DNA of 64,000 bases from Bacteroidaceae bacterium (GTDB lineage Bacteria; Bacteroidota; Bacteroidia; Bacteroidales; Bacteroidaceae): contig JAFXVS010000017.1 in assembly GCA_017534815.1 (NCBI GenBank), positions 45,845-109,844 on the forward strand. The letters run 5' to 3'. Shown here piece by piece: positions 1-8,858 of the stretch (positions within the stretch are counted from its first letter, which is position 1; each line of letters starts with the position of its first letter). The notes under the pieces are model-generated. The model made no database searches. It was not told the DNA's origin and saw only the letters and a program-made list of their open reading frames with translations. A program made the translations under genes and the position numbers.

Positions 1-1
1 G

Positions 2-727
2 ATGTATCACGGTACAATGCCACTCAATGCAGACGGTTCGTTGAAGGAAGTGACGATTGGCGAGAAGAAATACAAGGGCATCGCGCTGATGAAGAAACTT
101 GGACATTTGGTTCGCGAGGCTTTCAACAATGACACGCCCAAAGAACGGAAGAGTTACGCCAAAGACTACATCTGGTATCTGTGGTGCGGCAAGGACTCTC
201 CCCTCTTCGACAAGGACAAGATGACCACCTTCGAACGCTACTTCATCAAGGACAAGTCCACTCATGCTGAGACGAAGGGCTACTATTACCAGTACAACAA
301 CGACGAGAAGACCGTTGATATGATTCTCGACGATTTCGGCGTGGAAGGGAAGCATCGCCACATCATCAACGGCCACACACCCGTCAAGGTGTTGAAAGGC
401 GAAACGCCCATCAAGGCAAATGGCAAGCTGCTCGTCATCGACGGAGGCTTCTCACGTGCCTATCAGCCAGAAACTGGTATTGCCGGCTACACACTCACCT
501 TCCACAGTCGAGGGCTCGAGCTGGTGCAGCATCAGCCTTTCCGCTCTGCTGAAGATGCCATCCAAAATGGTGATGACATCAAGAGTTCGACCCAGATTGT
601 AGAACTGAGTTCGCAACGCATGTATGTGAAAGATACCGACAAGGGGAAGGTGCTCCGTGCTAAAGTGGAGAACTTGAAGCGGCTGCTCTTTGCCTATCGA
701 CATGGTTTCATCAAGGAAATCAAATAA
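2..727 (+). CDS. fbp: Fructose-1,6-bisphosphatase class III, C-terminal part (5' truncated by window edge)
   Basis: Gluconeogenic phosphatase that hydrolyses fructose-1,6-bisphosphate; cytosolic. Only the last 241 residues are in the window, while the family is about 650-670 residues, so the start lies upstream. The fragment opens with YHGTMPLNADGS, the conserved class III FBPase segment, and carries a metallophosphoesterase-type GHTPVK motif at fragment residues 124-129 (metal or substrate site in the family). The end FIKEIK-stop is at 727. The next gene starts 98 bp downstream with its own A/T-rich leader, so this is probably the last gene of its unit. Identification is firm; the missing N-terminus cannot be judged. 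Confidence 0.9.
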   Translation: MYHGTMPLNADGSLKEVTIGEKKYKGIALMKKLGHLVREAFNNDTPKERKSYAKDYIWYLWCGKDSPLFDKDKMTTFERYFIKDKSTHAETKGYYYQYNNDEKTVDMILDDFGVEGKHRHIINGHTPVKVLKGETPIKANGKLLVIDGGFSRAYQPETGIAGYTLTFHSRGLELVQHQPFRSAEDAIQNGDDIKSSTQIVELSSQRMYVKDTDKGKVLRAKVENLKRLLFAYRHGFIKEIK

Positions 728-825
728 GATGAAAAGAAAGAGACGATGATAAGATATTACACATTATATAATATATAGCAACAAATAAAACAAACATAGT
801 ATTAATTCCTAAACCAAAAAAGCGT

Positions 826-1593
826 ATGAAGAAACTATTACTCATGACAGCTTTTGCACTGGGTTGCATCAGCATGTCGGCTCAGAAATCTTTGACTCTG
901 AGCACTTATCAGGGAACAGACCTCGCAAAGTACGATGGTCAGACCATGAATGTGACCGTTAGTCGTTATCTCTTCACGGGATGGAACACCATCTCACTCC
1001 CCTTCGCTATGACGGAGGCACAGGTGAACGAGGCTTTCGGCAGCGATTGCAAACTCGAAAAACTGGTGGGCGTTGAGAACGACGGTTTCGACGTGAAACT
1101 CAACTTCCAAGATTGTAAGTCAGAGGGTATCAAGCCTAACACACCTTACATTCTCTTCTACACAGGCGAGAACGGCTCGAAGAAGTTCGTGGCAGAGAAC
1201 GCGCTCATCGTGAATGGCGTTTCCAAAGTTATGTTCACGGCTGAAGGCTCTGGCGAAACTGTCACTATGGCTGCCGCTCAACAGCAGCTTGATGCTAATG
1301 GCTTGTATGGTATCCTTGCCAAGGACAACAGCGAAGCAGCATTCGTCAATGCAGAAGCCAGCACCAACGGCTTCTATGCTACCCGTTGCTACGTGAAGAT
1401 GTCGAACGGCACCTCCACACTGCTGAAGACCAACCACATCGCAGCAGGAGAGACTACCAACATCCAGTCTGTTGCCAATGCTGACGAGCAGGTGGCTGTG
1501 TACAACCTCTCAGGTGTGAAAGTGGCTGACAGCATCGAAGGTCTTGAGCCTGGCATCTATGTAGTGAAGGGCAAGACTGTGGTTGTGAAGTAA
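826..1593 (+). CDS. Secreted protein with LPF-type module and C-terminal sorting-like tail
   Basis: 255-residue exported protein of unknown function. A signal peptide is seen at residues 1-19 (basic MKK, hydrophobic core, cleavage expected near MSAQ). Residues about 50-130 hold a module beginning GWNTISLPFAMT and ending in a segment about final-product packing (IKPNTPYIL). The last about 30 residues (VYNLSG through GIYVVKGKTVVVK) form the Prevotella-type C-terminal segment seen on many secreted proteins and resembling type IX sorting tails. The same module and tail occur at the C-terminus of the very large secreted protein at 59842-63676. A/T-rich leader; only 27 bp to the next gene, so co-transcription is possible. 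Confidence 0.8.
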   Translation: MKKLLLMTAFALGCISMSAQKSLTLSTYQGTDLAKYDGQTMNVTVSRYLFTGWNTISLPFAMTEAQVNEAFGSDCKLEKLVGVENDGFDVKLNFQDCKSEGIKPNTPYILFYTGENGSKKFVAENALIVNGVSKVMFTAEGSGETVTMAAAQQQLDANGLYGILAKDNSEAAFVNAEASTNGFYATRCYVKMSNGTSTLLKTNHIAAGETTNIQSVANADEQVAVYNLSGVKVADSIEGLEPGIYVVKGKTVVVK

Positions 1594-1620
1594 GGTGCGA
1601 ATTTTGTAAAACTCGCGAAT

Positions 1621-2601
1621 ATGGCATCATCTATAGAAGATTTCATCAACCGCACTGCATCGAACATGAATGCAGGCATCAAAGGGAAAATCGAAGATGG
1701 CAGTTTCAATCGACTGGGTGAAGGTTTGAGCGAAGGTGTCAGCGGCATTGCTGCGGGCATGATCAGCTTCATCGATATGGCCAAAGGCGCCTTTGGAAAA
1801 CTCAATGAGAAAGCAAGCTCATTAGGAAAATCCAAGCAACCAGCCACACCGCCACAGTCTTCATTGCAGACGCCACCTCCAACGCAAGCGGCTGCACCGA
1901 CACCTGCGCCAGCCCCAGTGCCAACACCTATGCCTGTACAAGCTTCAGACGATTTCATTGCTCGTCTGGCACAGGAGTACAATCTGGGAGCAGATGAGAT
2001 GACGCTCTTTGGCAGCGCACGTCTGATGGCACAAACAGGACTCTTCTTCGCCAACTGCGACGGGAACTACAGCGACCGCGAACGTCAATGCATCGAAGAC
2101 TTCAAGTCCATGATGATGGGGAATGTGGATGGTGTAAACCGTGATGCCCTCTGTCATATCTTCGATGATATCGACCACATCTATAGCTTGGAGGATATTC
2201 TGGCGATGACCCGTCGATTGGTGAACGGCATGCAAGACGATGAACGCGAGAATGTCATCAACAGCATCGATGATTTCATCACACAGGTGTTGGCTGCCGA
2301 ATATCATGAAGACGGCTCTGAGCAGGCGTATTATGAGCGCTGGAAGCAGGAAGTCAGAAATCGTGACATTGTGGAAGAAGCACTAGTCGTAGAAGTGCCT
2401 CCAGTCGTGGAGACGCCACCAGTTGTAGAGACATCCCCAGTTGTAGAGACATCCCCAGTTGTAGAAACATCCCCAGTTGTAGAAACGCCCCAGATTGTGG
2501 AAGAACCTGAGGCATCCTACGTCTTCTGTGCACAATGCGGGCAGAAGAATCCTGCGGACGCATCGTTCTGCTGTGCATGCGGCACACCGATACAAAAATA
2601 A
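1621..2601 (+). CDS. TerB-like domain protein with VVET repeats and C-terminal zinc ribbon
   Basis: 326-residue cytosolic-looking protein (no signal peptide). An amphipathic N-terminus (residues 1-70) is followed by a Pro/Ala linker (72-106). Next comes a mostly helical block at about 130-240 with acidic motifs (ANCDGNYSDRE, DDIDHIYSLED) resembling tellurite-resistance TerB/DjlA-N domains. Residues 254-295 are Pro-Val-Val-Glu-Thr repeats, encoded by 18-bp tandem repeats. A zinc ribbon follows, with Cys303, Cys306, Cys317 and Cys320 (two CxxC pairs). Function unknown; a regulatory or scaffold role is a guess. A strong terminator follows at 2630. Start chosen at ATG 1621 just after the previous stop. 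Confidence 0.7.
   Translation: MASSIEDFINRTASNMNAGIKGKIEDGSFNRLGEGLSEGVSGIAAGMISFIDMAKGAFGKLNEKASSLGKSKQPATPPQSSLQTPPPTQAAAPTPAPAPVPTPMPVQASDDFIARLAQEYNLGADEMTLFGSARLMAQTGLFFANCDGNYSDRERQCIEDFKSMMMGNVDGVNRDALCHIFDDIDHIYSLEDILAMTRRLVNGMQDDERENVINSIDDFITQVLAAEYHEDGSEQAYYERWKQEVRNRDIVEEALVVEVPPVVETPPVVETSPVVETSPVVETSPVVETPQIVEEPEASYVFCAQCGQKNPADASFCCACGTPIQK
2398..2496 (+). repeat. 18-bp in-frame tandem repeat encoding (S/P)PVVET
   Basis: Five to six copies of an 18-bp unit (ccagttgtagagacatcc and close variants) inside the TerB-like gene. The unit length is a multiple of three, so copy-number change would lengthen or shorten the Pro-Val-Val-Glu-Thr spacer without shifting frame. Confidence 0.85.
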
Positions 2602-2629
2602 CGGCTAAAGACTACATTTAGACAGAAAG

Positions 2630-2672
2630 GGAAGAAATTTACACGGAATGTTGAAATTTCTTCCTTTTTTGT
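2630..2672 (+). terminator. Intrinsic terminator after the TerB-like gene
   Basis: An 11-bp perfect stem (GGAAGAAATTT at 2630-2640 with AAATTTCTTCC at 2654-2664) is followed by TTTTTTG. It separates the upstream gene from the trp promoter. Confidence 0.85.
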
Positions 2673-2704
2673 TTGTCTATTTGCGAGAAAAGCATTTACT
2701 TTGC
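2672..2704 (+). promoter_or_regulatory. Promoter of the trp operon
   Basis: A Bacteroidetes-type -7 element (TTTACTTTGC, ending at 2704) has a TTTG-type -33 element near 2672-2675. It lies about 50 bp upstream of the trp leader peptide start codon. Confidence 0.65.
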
Positions 2705-2752
2705 ACTCGAAATCAGTCCACATCGGGGGCGACATTCAAATACAAACAGAAA

Positions 2753-2812
2753 ATGACAAAGATATTCAATGCATATTGGTGGTGGCAGAACTTAGGATTC
2801 AAACAATCGTAA
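2753..2812 (+). CDS. trpL: trp leader peptide (19 residues, three consecutive Trp)
   Basis: The ORF reads MTKIFNAYWWWQNLGFKQS-stop. Three TGG codons in a row at 2777-2785 are the hallmark of a ribosome-sensed attenuator. The stop codon region (2806-2814, ATCGTAAGT) is the exact reverse complement of 2875-2883 (ACTTACGAT), which is the loop plus 3' arm of the terminator immediately before trpB. If the ribosome stalls at the Trp codons, 2806-2814 stays free to pair and open the terminator. If translation reaches the stop codon, the ribosome covers this segment and the terminator forms. Confidence 0.9.
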   Translation: MTKIFNAYWWWQNLGFKQS

Positions 2813-2895
2813 GTCCATTGGTCATGCCTCTATGCAAAGATAAACATAAAGCATAGCACAAAAGAGCCTGTCGTACTTACGATAGGCTCTTTTTT
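2806..2895 (+). promoter_or_regulatory. trp attenuator: antiterminator arm, spacer hairpin and terminator
   Basis: The terminator has a 12-bp stem (2863-2874 with 2879-2890, one G-U pair), an ACTT loop and a T6 run at 2890-2895. The competing antiterminator is a 9-bp perfect pairing of 2806-2814 with 2875-2883. A further small hairpin (CTATGC 2830-2835 with GCATAG 2851-2856) lies between them and may be a pause structure. The terminator sits directly before the operon genes and has no other plausible function. Confidence 0.88.
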
Positions 2896-2925
2896 ATGAT
2901 TGAAAACTTAAAACAACACGAATAT

Positions 2926-4110
2926 ATGGATTATCAAGTAAATGACGAAGGCTTCTACGGACAGTTCGGCGGAGCCTACATTCCAGAGATTCTCTACAAG
3001 ACGGTGGAAGATCTGAAGAAAAGTTATCTCCCCATCATCGAGAGCGATGAGTTCAAGAAAGAGTATCATGCCCTGCTGAAGGATTATGTGGGTCGCCCTT
3101 CCCCCCTCTACTTTGCCAAGCGCATGAGTGAGAAGTACGGATGCCAACTATATCTGAAGCGTGAAGACCTGAACCACACGGGTGCCCACAAAATCAACAA
3201 TGCGTTGGGACAGATTCTGTTGGCGAAGAAATTAGGCAAATCTCGCATCATCGCCGAGACGGGTGCCGGTCAACATGGTGTGGCAACGGCTACTGCCTGT
3301 GCGCTGATGGACATGCCTTGCACCGTCTATCAAGGAGCACTCGATGTGCAACGTCAGCATGTGAATGTGGAGCGTATGAAGATGCTGGGCGCAACGGTGG
3401 TGCCAGTGGAGAGCGGCAACAAGACCTTGAAAGATGCTACCAATGAAGCCATTCGCGACTGGTGTAATCATCCTGCCGACACGTTCTACATCATCGGCAG
3501 CACGGTGGGTCCACATCCTTATCCCGACATGGTGGCTCGCTTGCAGTCAGTCATCAGCGAGGAGATCAAATGGCAGTTGAAAGAGAAAATCGGTCGTGAC
3601 TATCCCGATGTGATGATGGCTTGTGTGGGCGGAGGTTCCAACGCAGCGGGCAGCATCTATCACTACCTGAACGACGAGCGTGTGAAGTTCATCCTTGGCG
3701 AAGCTGGCGGTCTGGGCATCGAGACAGGTCAGACGGCAGCAAGTCTGCAAGTCGGTACGGTGGGCATTCTGCATGGCAGCCGCATCAAGTTGATGCAGAC
3801 TGATGACGGACAAATCATCGAACCATACTCCATCTCAGCAGGCCTTGATTATCCTGGCACGGGTCCACTCCACTGCAATCTTTATGAAACAAATCGCGCA
3901 CAAGTGTTAGCAGCCAATGATGACGAGGCGCTTCAGGCAGCCTTCGAACTGACCCGCATGGAAGGCATCATCCCTGCGCTCGAAAGCGCACACGCTTTGG
4001 CCTTGTTGCCCAAGGTGAAGGATCAGTTCACCAAAGACACAGTGGTGGTGCTCACGGTCAGCGGACGTGGAGATAAGGATTTGGACACCTATTTAAAACA
4101 TCAAAAATAA
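2926..4110 (+). CDS. trpB: Tryptophan synthase beta subunit
   Basis: Condenses indole and serine to tryptophan with PLP; partner of TrpA. The N-terminus [20 protein letters not shown] is typical of TrpB. The PLP lysine is K89 in HTGAHKINN, and the phosphate loop is GGGSNAAGS. Length is 394 residues. The longer in-frame start at 2896 directly abuts the U-tract of the attenuator and would leave no leader, so ATG 2926, preceded by an A-rich stretch, is preferred. First structural gene of a B-E-G-D-C-F-A operon, 6 bp before trpE. Controlled by the upstream attenuator. Confidence 0.95.
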   Translation: MDYQVNDEGFYGQFGGAYIPEILYKTVEDLKKSYLPIIESDEFKKEYHALLKDYVGRPSPLYFAKRMSEKYGCQLYLKREDLNHTGAHKINNALGQILLAKKLGKSRIIAETGAGQHGVATATACALMDMPCTVYQGALDVQRQHVNVERMKMLGATVVPVESGNKTLKDATNEAIRDWCNHPADTFYIIGSTVGPHPYPDMVARLQSVISEEIKWQLKEKIGRDYPDVMMACVGGGSNAAGSIYHYLNDERVKFILGEAGGLGIETGQTAASLQVGTVGILHGSRIKLMQTDDGQIIEPYSISAGLDYPGTGPLHCNLYETNRAQVLAANDDEALQAAFELTRMEGIIPALESAHALALLPKVKDQFTKDTVVVLTVSGRGDKDLDTYLKHQK

Positions 4111-4116
4111 GAAGCC

Positions 4117-5541
4117 ATGTACAATTATCATACAGCCTCAAAGAAAATTTTGGGCGATCTCAACACCCCTGTGAGCGTCTATCTGAGAGTGCGCGACGCC
4201 TATCCGCAGAGTGCACTGATGGAATGCTCCGACTATCATGACGGAAAGAACTCGCGTTCGTTCATCTGCCTTCACCCCATCGGCAGCGTATCGGTGGAAC
4301 ACGGCGTGGGCGTGATGAGATTTCCTGACGGAGAGGAAACCCGCATGCCCATTACAGATGGCCACAACACAGCACAACTTATCAACGGATTTCTGGGGCA
4401 GTTCCGCATCGAAGGCGAGCACAAGAACGACTGCGGTCTCTATGGCTACACGACCTTCAATGCTGTGCGTTACTTCGAGCACATCGACGTGAAGGACGAG
4501 ACGCAAGCCAAGAACGACGCGCCCGACCTCCTTTACATCCTCTACAAGGACTACATCATCTTCGACCACTTCAAGAATGAGGTGACAATCATCGAATTAC
4601 TGGCAGAGGATGAGGAAGATGACCTCGACCAGCTGGAGCATGATGTGAACAACCGCCCCTATCAGCAGTACGGATTCCGTCCTGTGGGTGATTACACATC
4701 GACGCTGACTGACGACGAGCATCGTGAGAACATCCGTCGGGGCATCCGTCATTGCTTGCGTGGCGATGTCTTCCAGATTGTGCTCTCAAGACGTTTCAAG
4801 CAGCAGTACGAAGGTGATGACTTCAAACTCTATCGTGCCCTCCGCAGCATCAACCCCTCTCCCTACCTCTTCTATATGGACTTCGGCGGTTTCCGCATCT
4901 TTGGCTCCAGCCCTGAGACACACTGCCGTATCGAGTCGGTGCCCTGCGCCTCTCCCACAGAAACTTGTTTCCGTGCTTACATCGATCCCATCGCCGGCAC
5001 CACCAAGCGCACTGGTGATGCAGAGCAAGACCGACAGAACGCGCTCTATCTGAAAAACGACCCCAAGGAGAATGCCGAGCACGTGATGCTGGTGGACCTC
5101 GCCCGCAATGACCTCAGCCGAAACTGCCACGATGTGAAGGTTGATTTTTACAAGGATATGCAGTTCTACAGCCACGTTATCCATCTCGTCTCTCGTGTCA
5201 GCGGAACACTTGATGCAGACAAAGACCCTGTGCAGGCATTCATCGACACTTTCCCTGCTGGCACCCTCTCTGGCGCCCCAAAGGTTCGAGCCATGCAGCT
5301 CATCTCGGAATACGAGCCACACAATCGTGGTGCTTACGGAGGATGTGTCGGCAGCATCGGATTCGACGGCAGCCTCAATCAGGCCATCACCATCCGCACC
5401 TTCGTCTCACGCAACAATGAGCTCTGGTTCCAAGCCGGTGGAGGCATCGTGGCCAAGAGCGATGTGGAGTACGAACTCCAAGAAGTGAATAACAAACTCG
5501 GCGCGCTCCGCAAGGCCATCAGCATTGCCGAACAACTTTGA
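4117..5541 (+). CDS. trpE: Anthranilate synthase component I
   Basis: 474 residues, the chorismate-binding subunit that makes anthranilate with ammonia supplied by TrpG. It shows the chorismate-binding core with GDVFQIVLSRRF, SPYLFYMDFG, the signature GTTKRTGD, the AEHVMLVDLARNDL segment and the C-terminal block PAGTLSGAPKVRAMQLI plus QAGGGIVAKSD. An N-terminal SALMECSDY segment corresponds to the LLES-type feedback-binding region, so tryptophan inhibition is expected. Second gene of the operon; trpG follows after 42 bp of ATTCCCAT-like short repeats. Confidence 0.95.
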   Translation: MYNYHTASKKILGDLNTPVSVYLRVRDAYPQSALMECSDYHDGKNSRSFICLHPIGSVSVEHGVGVMRFPDGEETRMPITDGHNTAQLINGFLGQFRIEGEHKNDCGLYGYTTFNAVRYFEHIDVKDETQAKNDAPDLLYILYKDYIIFDHFKNEVTIIELLAEDEEDDLDQLEHDVNNRPYQQYGFRPVGDYTSTLTDDEHRENIRRGIRHCLRGDVFQIVLSRRFKQQYEGDDFKLYRALRSINPSPYLFYMDFGGFRIFGSSPETHCRIESVPCASPTETCFRAYIDPIAGTTKRTGDAEQDRQNALYLKNDPKENAEHVMLVDLARNDLSRNCHDVKVDFYKDMQFYSHVIHLVSRVSGTLDADKDPVQAFIDTFPAGTLSGAPKVRAMQLISEYEPHNRGAYGGCVGSIGFDGSLNQAITIRTFVSRNNELWFQAGGGIVAKSDVEYELQEVNNKLGALRKAISIAEQL

Positions 5542-5583
5542 TTCCCATTATTCCCATCAACTACCATAACTTCCATCATTCCC

Positions 5584-6147
5584 ATGAATATAGTCATCAT
5601 CGATAACTACGACTCATTCACCTACAACTTGAGTCATTTAGTGAAAGAACTTGGTGCCGACGTGACAGTCTATCGCAACGACCAGTTCCAGATGGAACAA
5701 CTCGAGGCCTTCGACAAGATTATCCTCTCCCCAGGCCCCGGCATTCCCAGTGAAGCAGGTCTTCTGCTCGACGTCATCAAGACGTATGCAGGACGCAAGC
5801 CCATCCTTGGCGTCTGTCTCGGTCATCAAGCCATCGGCGAGCACTTTGGAGGCCATCTCACCAACCTGAGCGAAGTCTATCATGGTGTGGCGACGCCTGT
5901 CACCATCACGGTTCAGGACTACCTCTTCGACGGGCTGCCCCGCCAGATTGAAGTCGGGCGCTACCACTCTTGGGTGGTCGATAACGAAGCTCTGCCAGAT
6001 TGTCTCGAAGTCACCAGCGTCAGCGACGAAGGCTACATCATGTCGCTCCGACACAAGGAGTACGACATCCATGGCATCCAATACCATCCCGAGAGCGTGC
6101 TCACGACTGACGGAAAGCAAATCATCCAGAACTGGCTCAATAAATAG
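5584..6147 (+). CDS. trpG: Anthranilate synthase component II (glutamine amidotransferase)
   Basis: 187-residue class I glutamine amidotransferase that feeds ammonia to TrpE. Catalytic triad is visible: Cys78 in GVCLGHQAIG, and His168 and Glu170 in HGIQYHPES. The oxyanion-site SPGPGIPSEAG segment is also present. It is not fused to trpD, unlike the E. coli arrangement. The 179-bp space to trpD holds a 42-bp repeat array. A pabA role shared with folate synthesis is possible, but the operon context favours trpG. Confidence 0.93.
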   Translation: MNIVIIDNYDSFTYNLSHLVKELGADVTVYRNDQFQMEQLEAFDKIILSPGPGIPSEAGLLLDVIKTYAGRKPILGVCLGHQAIGEHFGGHLTNLSEVYHGVATPVTITVQDYLFDGLPRQIEVGRYHSWVVDNEALPDCLEVTSVSDEGYIMSLRHKEYDIHGIQYHPESVLTTDGKQIIQNWLNK

Positions 6148-6150
6148 ACC

Positions 6151-6293
6151 TCTAACGGCTTTAGAACTCATGCCAACGACACTGGGAGCATCTCTAAAGG
6201 CTTTAGAACTCATGCCGACGACGCTGGGGGCATCTCTAAAGGCTTTAGAACTCGTGCCGACGACGCTGGGGGCACCTCTAAAGGCTTTAGAGC
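6151..6293 (+). repeat. 42-bp tandem repeat array A between trpG and trpD
   Basis: Units begin at 6151, 6193, 6235 and 6277, exactly 42 bp apart (three full, one partial). Each unit contains two inverted repeats: TCTAAAG-G-CTTTAGA and ATGCC...GGCAT. The array lies inside the trp transcript, between the trpG stop and trpD, so it would appear as repeated hairpins in the mRNA. The same family, in opposite orientation, recurs at 19066-19294. Confidence 0.92.
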
Positions 6294-6326
6294 TAAAAAC
6301 GAACAACAAATAAAACAACATAGACA

Positions 6327-7322
6327 ATGAAAAAGTATCTTTTACAACTCATCGAGGGCAACACCCTCACACAAGAAGACACCCACGAGATCATGCTCAA
6401 CATCGTGGAGGAAAAGTATAACGTTCAGCAAATCGCCGCTCTGCTGATGGCTTTGCAGACACGTGGCGTAACCGTTGACGAACTGCTCGGCTTCCGTCAG
6501 GGACTGCTCGAGACGGGCAAGTACATGGACTTCACAGAGTACGACACCCTCGACATCGTGGGAACCGGCGGCGACGGCAAGAACACGTTCAATATCTCCA
6601 CCTGTTCAGCCTTCGTCATTGCAGGCGCTGGCTACAAAGTGACCAAACACGGCAACGGCGGTTCTTCATCCGTCAGTGGCGCCAGCAATGTGTTGCAGGG
6701 ACATGGCGTGAAGTTCACCGATGACATCAACCAACTGAAGCGTTCACTCGACGAAGCGGGCATTTGCTACTTCCACGCTCCCCTCTTTGCTTACGGAATG
6801 AAGTTCGTGGGTCCGACCCGCAAGGCGCTTGGTGTCCCGACCTGCTTCAACCTGCTGGGTCCGCTCGTCAATCCTTGCCATCCGAAGAACTCGCTGCACG
6901 GCACAGCAAACCAGGCACAACTGCGTCTCTACACCAACCTGCATCAGCGCATCGGCGACAACTTCGGCGTCATCACCTCCTACGACAGCTACGACGAGAT
7001 CTCGCTCACCAGCGGTTTCAAAATCTGCACCAACGACTTCGAGAAAGTGCTCACGCCTGTCGATTTGGGTCTGAAATACATCAAGCAAAGCGACATCTAC
7101 GGCGGCGAGACTGCAGAAGAGGCTCAGAAGATATTCGACTCCGTCTTGGAAGGCACAGCCACTGAAGCCCAAAAGAACGTGGCCATCGCCAACGCAGCCT
7201 GTGGCATCAGCATCATGGACAAGAACATGTCAATGGCAGACTCTGTGGCAATGGCACGCGAATCACTCGACAGCGGTAAAGCCCTCCAGACATTCAAGAA
7301 GTTCATCGAACTGAACTCATAG
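6327..7322 (+). CDS. trpD: Anthranilate phosphoribosyltransferase
   Basis: 331 residues; transfers phosphoribosyl from PRPP to anthranilate. The PRPP/Mg site GTGGDGKNTFNIST and the anthranilate-site segment KHGNGGSSSVSGASNVL are present, followed by the helical N-domain pattern of nucleoside phosphorylase class III folds. Full length for the family. Fourth gene of the trp operon; trpC starts 24 bp later. Confidence 0.95.
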   Translation: MKKYLLQLIEGNTLTQEDTHEIMLNIVEEKYNVQQIAALLMALQTRGVTVDELLGFRQGLLETGKYMDFTEYDTLDIVGTGGDGKNTFNISTCSAFVIAGAGYKVTKHGNGGSSSVSGASNVLQGHGVKFTDDINQLKRSLDEAGICYFHAPLFAYGMKFVGPTRKALGVPTCFNLLGPLVNPCHPKNSLHGTANQAQLRLYTNLHQRIGDNFGVITSYDSYDEISLTSGFKICTNDFEKVLTPVDLGLKYIKQSDIYGGETAEEAQKIFDSVLEGTATEAQKNVAIANAACGISIMDKNMSMADSVAMARESLDSGKALQTFKKFIELNS

Positions 7323-7346
7323 TTCTCATCAACGCCCATTATTCCC

Positions 7347-8201
7347 ATGGATATACTCGAAGAAATCGTTGCACACAAACGCATCGAAATAGAGCAACAG
7401 AAAGCCATCATTCCCCCTGCCACATTATATGCTAATGTAGAGCAGCTGCTTGCTGACGGCCCACAACCCCACCGTTCCATGAAGGAAAGTCTGGCCAACA
7501 GCACCTCGGGCATCATTGCCGAGTTCAAGCGTAAAAGCCCCTCAAAGGGGTGGATCAAGGAGGAGGGAAAGCCCGATGTCATTCCTGCCTCCTACAGCCA
7601 GAACGGTGCGAGCGCCATCTCTATCTTGACCGACGAGAAGTATTTCGGTGGTATTCTGAGGTACATCCGCATCGCCCGACCAACCGTCACCTGCCCGATC
7701 CTTCGCAAGGACTTCATCGTGGACGAGTACCAACTCTATCAGGCCAAGATGGTGGGTGCCGATGCCGTCCTGCTCATCGCAGCCGACCTCACCAAAGAAG
7801 AGTGTCAAAACCTGGCGAAGAAAGCCCATAAGCTGCAACTTGAGACCCTGCTCGAAGTGCATACGGAGGCAGAACTGGAGTACCTGAACGACTGCATCGA
7901 CATGCTCGGCGTGAACAACCGCAACCTCGGCACCTTCCATACCGATGTCGCCAACTCTTACCGTCTTGCCGACAAGCTCCGTGCCACTGTCGGTTCCGTA
8001 TGCGGCTGCACCACAGCCACTAAAGGTCCTCTCCTCGTCAGCGAGAGCGGCATCAGCAACCCGCAAACCGTTCGCGAACTTCGTGAGGCAGGCTTTCGAG
8101 GCTTCCTCATCGGCGAGACTTTCATGAAGACCGCCGACCCTGGTCAAGCCCTCGCCGACTTCATCGCCCAAGTCATCCAACCAACCCTCTCAATCCATTA
8201 A
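7347..8201 (+). CDS. trpC: Indole-3-glycerol phosphate synthase
   Basis: 284-residue TIM barrel that cyclises carboxyphenylaminodeoxyribulose phosphate. Diagnostic segments are IIAEFKRKSPSKG (catalytic lysines), CPILRKDFIVDEYQ, GADAVLLIAADL, LGVNNRNLGTF and VSESGI. Slightly longer than typical (about 255-260 residues); the extra length is near a Cys/Thr-rich stretch at about 215-225. Not fused to trpF. The gap to trpF is only 4 bp. Confidence 0.95.
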   Translation: MDILEEIVAHKRIEIEQQKAIIPPATLYANVEQLLADGPQPHRSMKESLANSTSGIIAEFKRKSPSKGWIKEEGKPDVIPASYSQNGASAISILTDEKYFGGILRYIRIARPTVTCPILRKDFIVDEYQLYQAKMVGADAVLLIAADLTKEECQNLAKKAHKLQLETLLEVHTEAELEYLNDCIDMLGVNNRNLGTFHTDVANSYRLADKLRATVGSVCGCTTATKGPLLVSESGISNPQTVRELREAGFRGFLIGETFMKTADPGQALADFIAQVIQPTLSIH

Positions 8202-8205
8202 CTCC

Positions 8206-8826
8206 ATGATTATCAAAGTCTGTGGCATGCGCAACGCCGACAACATCCGTCAGGTCGATGCAATTCAAGGCGTGAACTGGATGGGCTTCATCTTCTGGCC
8301 TCACTCCAGTCGCTACGTCAGCGAACGACCCACCTATCTGCCCACCCACGCCAAGCGCGTCGGCGTCTTCGTCAATGAGGACCTCGAGCAGGTCAAGCGC
8401 ATTGCCGATGACTATACCCTCAGCCTCATCCAACTTCACGGTCACGAATCGCCTGCTTACTGCCGCAGTCTCCGTTCCATATGTCGCGACTCAATCGCAA
8501 CCATTAAAGCCTTCAACATCGCCACCATCGACGACCTCACTCAGACCAGCGCCTACACAGGTGTCGCCGACTACTTCCTTTTCGACACAAAGGGCAAGTC
8601 CGTCGGTGGCAACGGCGAGAAGTTCGACTGGGACATCCTGCAGCACTATCATGGCCAGACGCCCTTTCTCCTCACAGGAGGCATCAAACCTACTGATGCA
8701 GAGAAAGTGCGGGCATTCCATCATCCTCAATTCGCTGGCATCGACCTCAACTCTGGCTTCGAGACCTCCCCTGCGATGAAGGATCCAGCACTCCTCAGCA
8801 CCTTCATCGACCAAATTACCCATTAA
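8206..8826 (+). CDS. trpF: Phosphoribosylanthranilate isomerase
   Basis: 206-residue TIM barrel performing the Amadori rearrangement of phosphoribosylanthranilate. Catalytic Cys in KVCGMRN at the N-terminus; WMGFIFWPHSSRYV, IQLHGHES, FLFDTK, FLLTGGI and GIDLNSGFE (catalytic Asp and phosphate loop) follow in the usual order. Complete length. Separate gene as in other Bacteroidetes. Confidence 0.94.
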   Translation: MIIKVCGMRNADNIRQVDAIQGVNWMGFIFWPHSSRYVSERPTYLPTHAKRVGVFVNEDLEQVKRIADDYTLSLIQLHGHESPAYCRSLRSICRDSIATIKAFNIATIDDLTQTSAYTGVADYFLFDTKGKSVGGNGEKFDWDILQHYHGQTPFLLTGGIKPTDAEKVRAFHHPQFAGIDLNSGFETSPAMKDPALLSTFIDQITH

Positions 8827-8858
8827 ACTCATCAACCCATTAACCCCATTAAGAAACA

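Noticed and set aside
2896-2925. trpB start at the ATG directly after the attenuator U-tract
   Set aside because: No room for ribosome binding and ten extra residues not typical of TrpB; ATG 2926 fits the family N-terminus.
6151-6293. CRISPR array
   Set aside because: Units are contiguous 42-bp repeats without unique spacers, only three to six copies, no cas genes.
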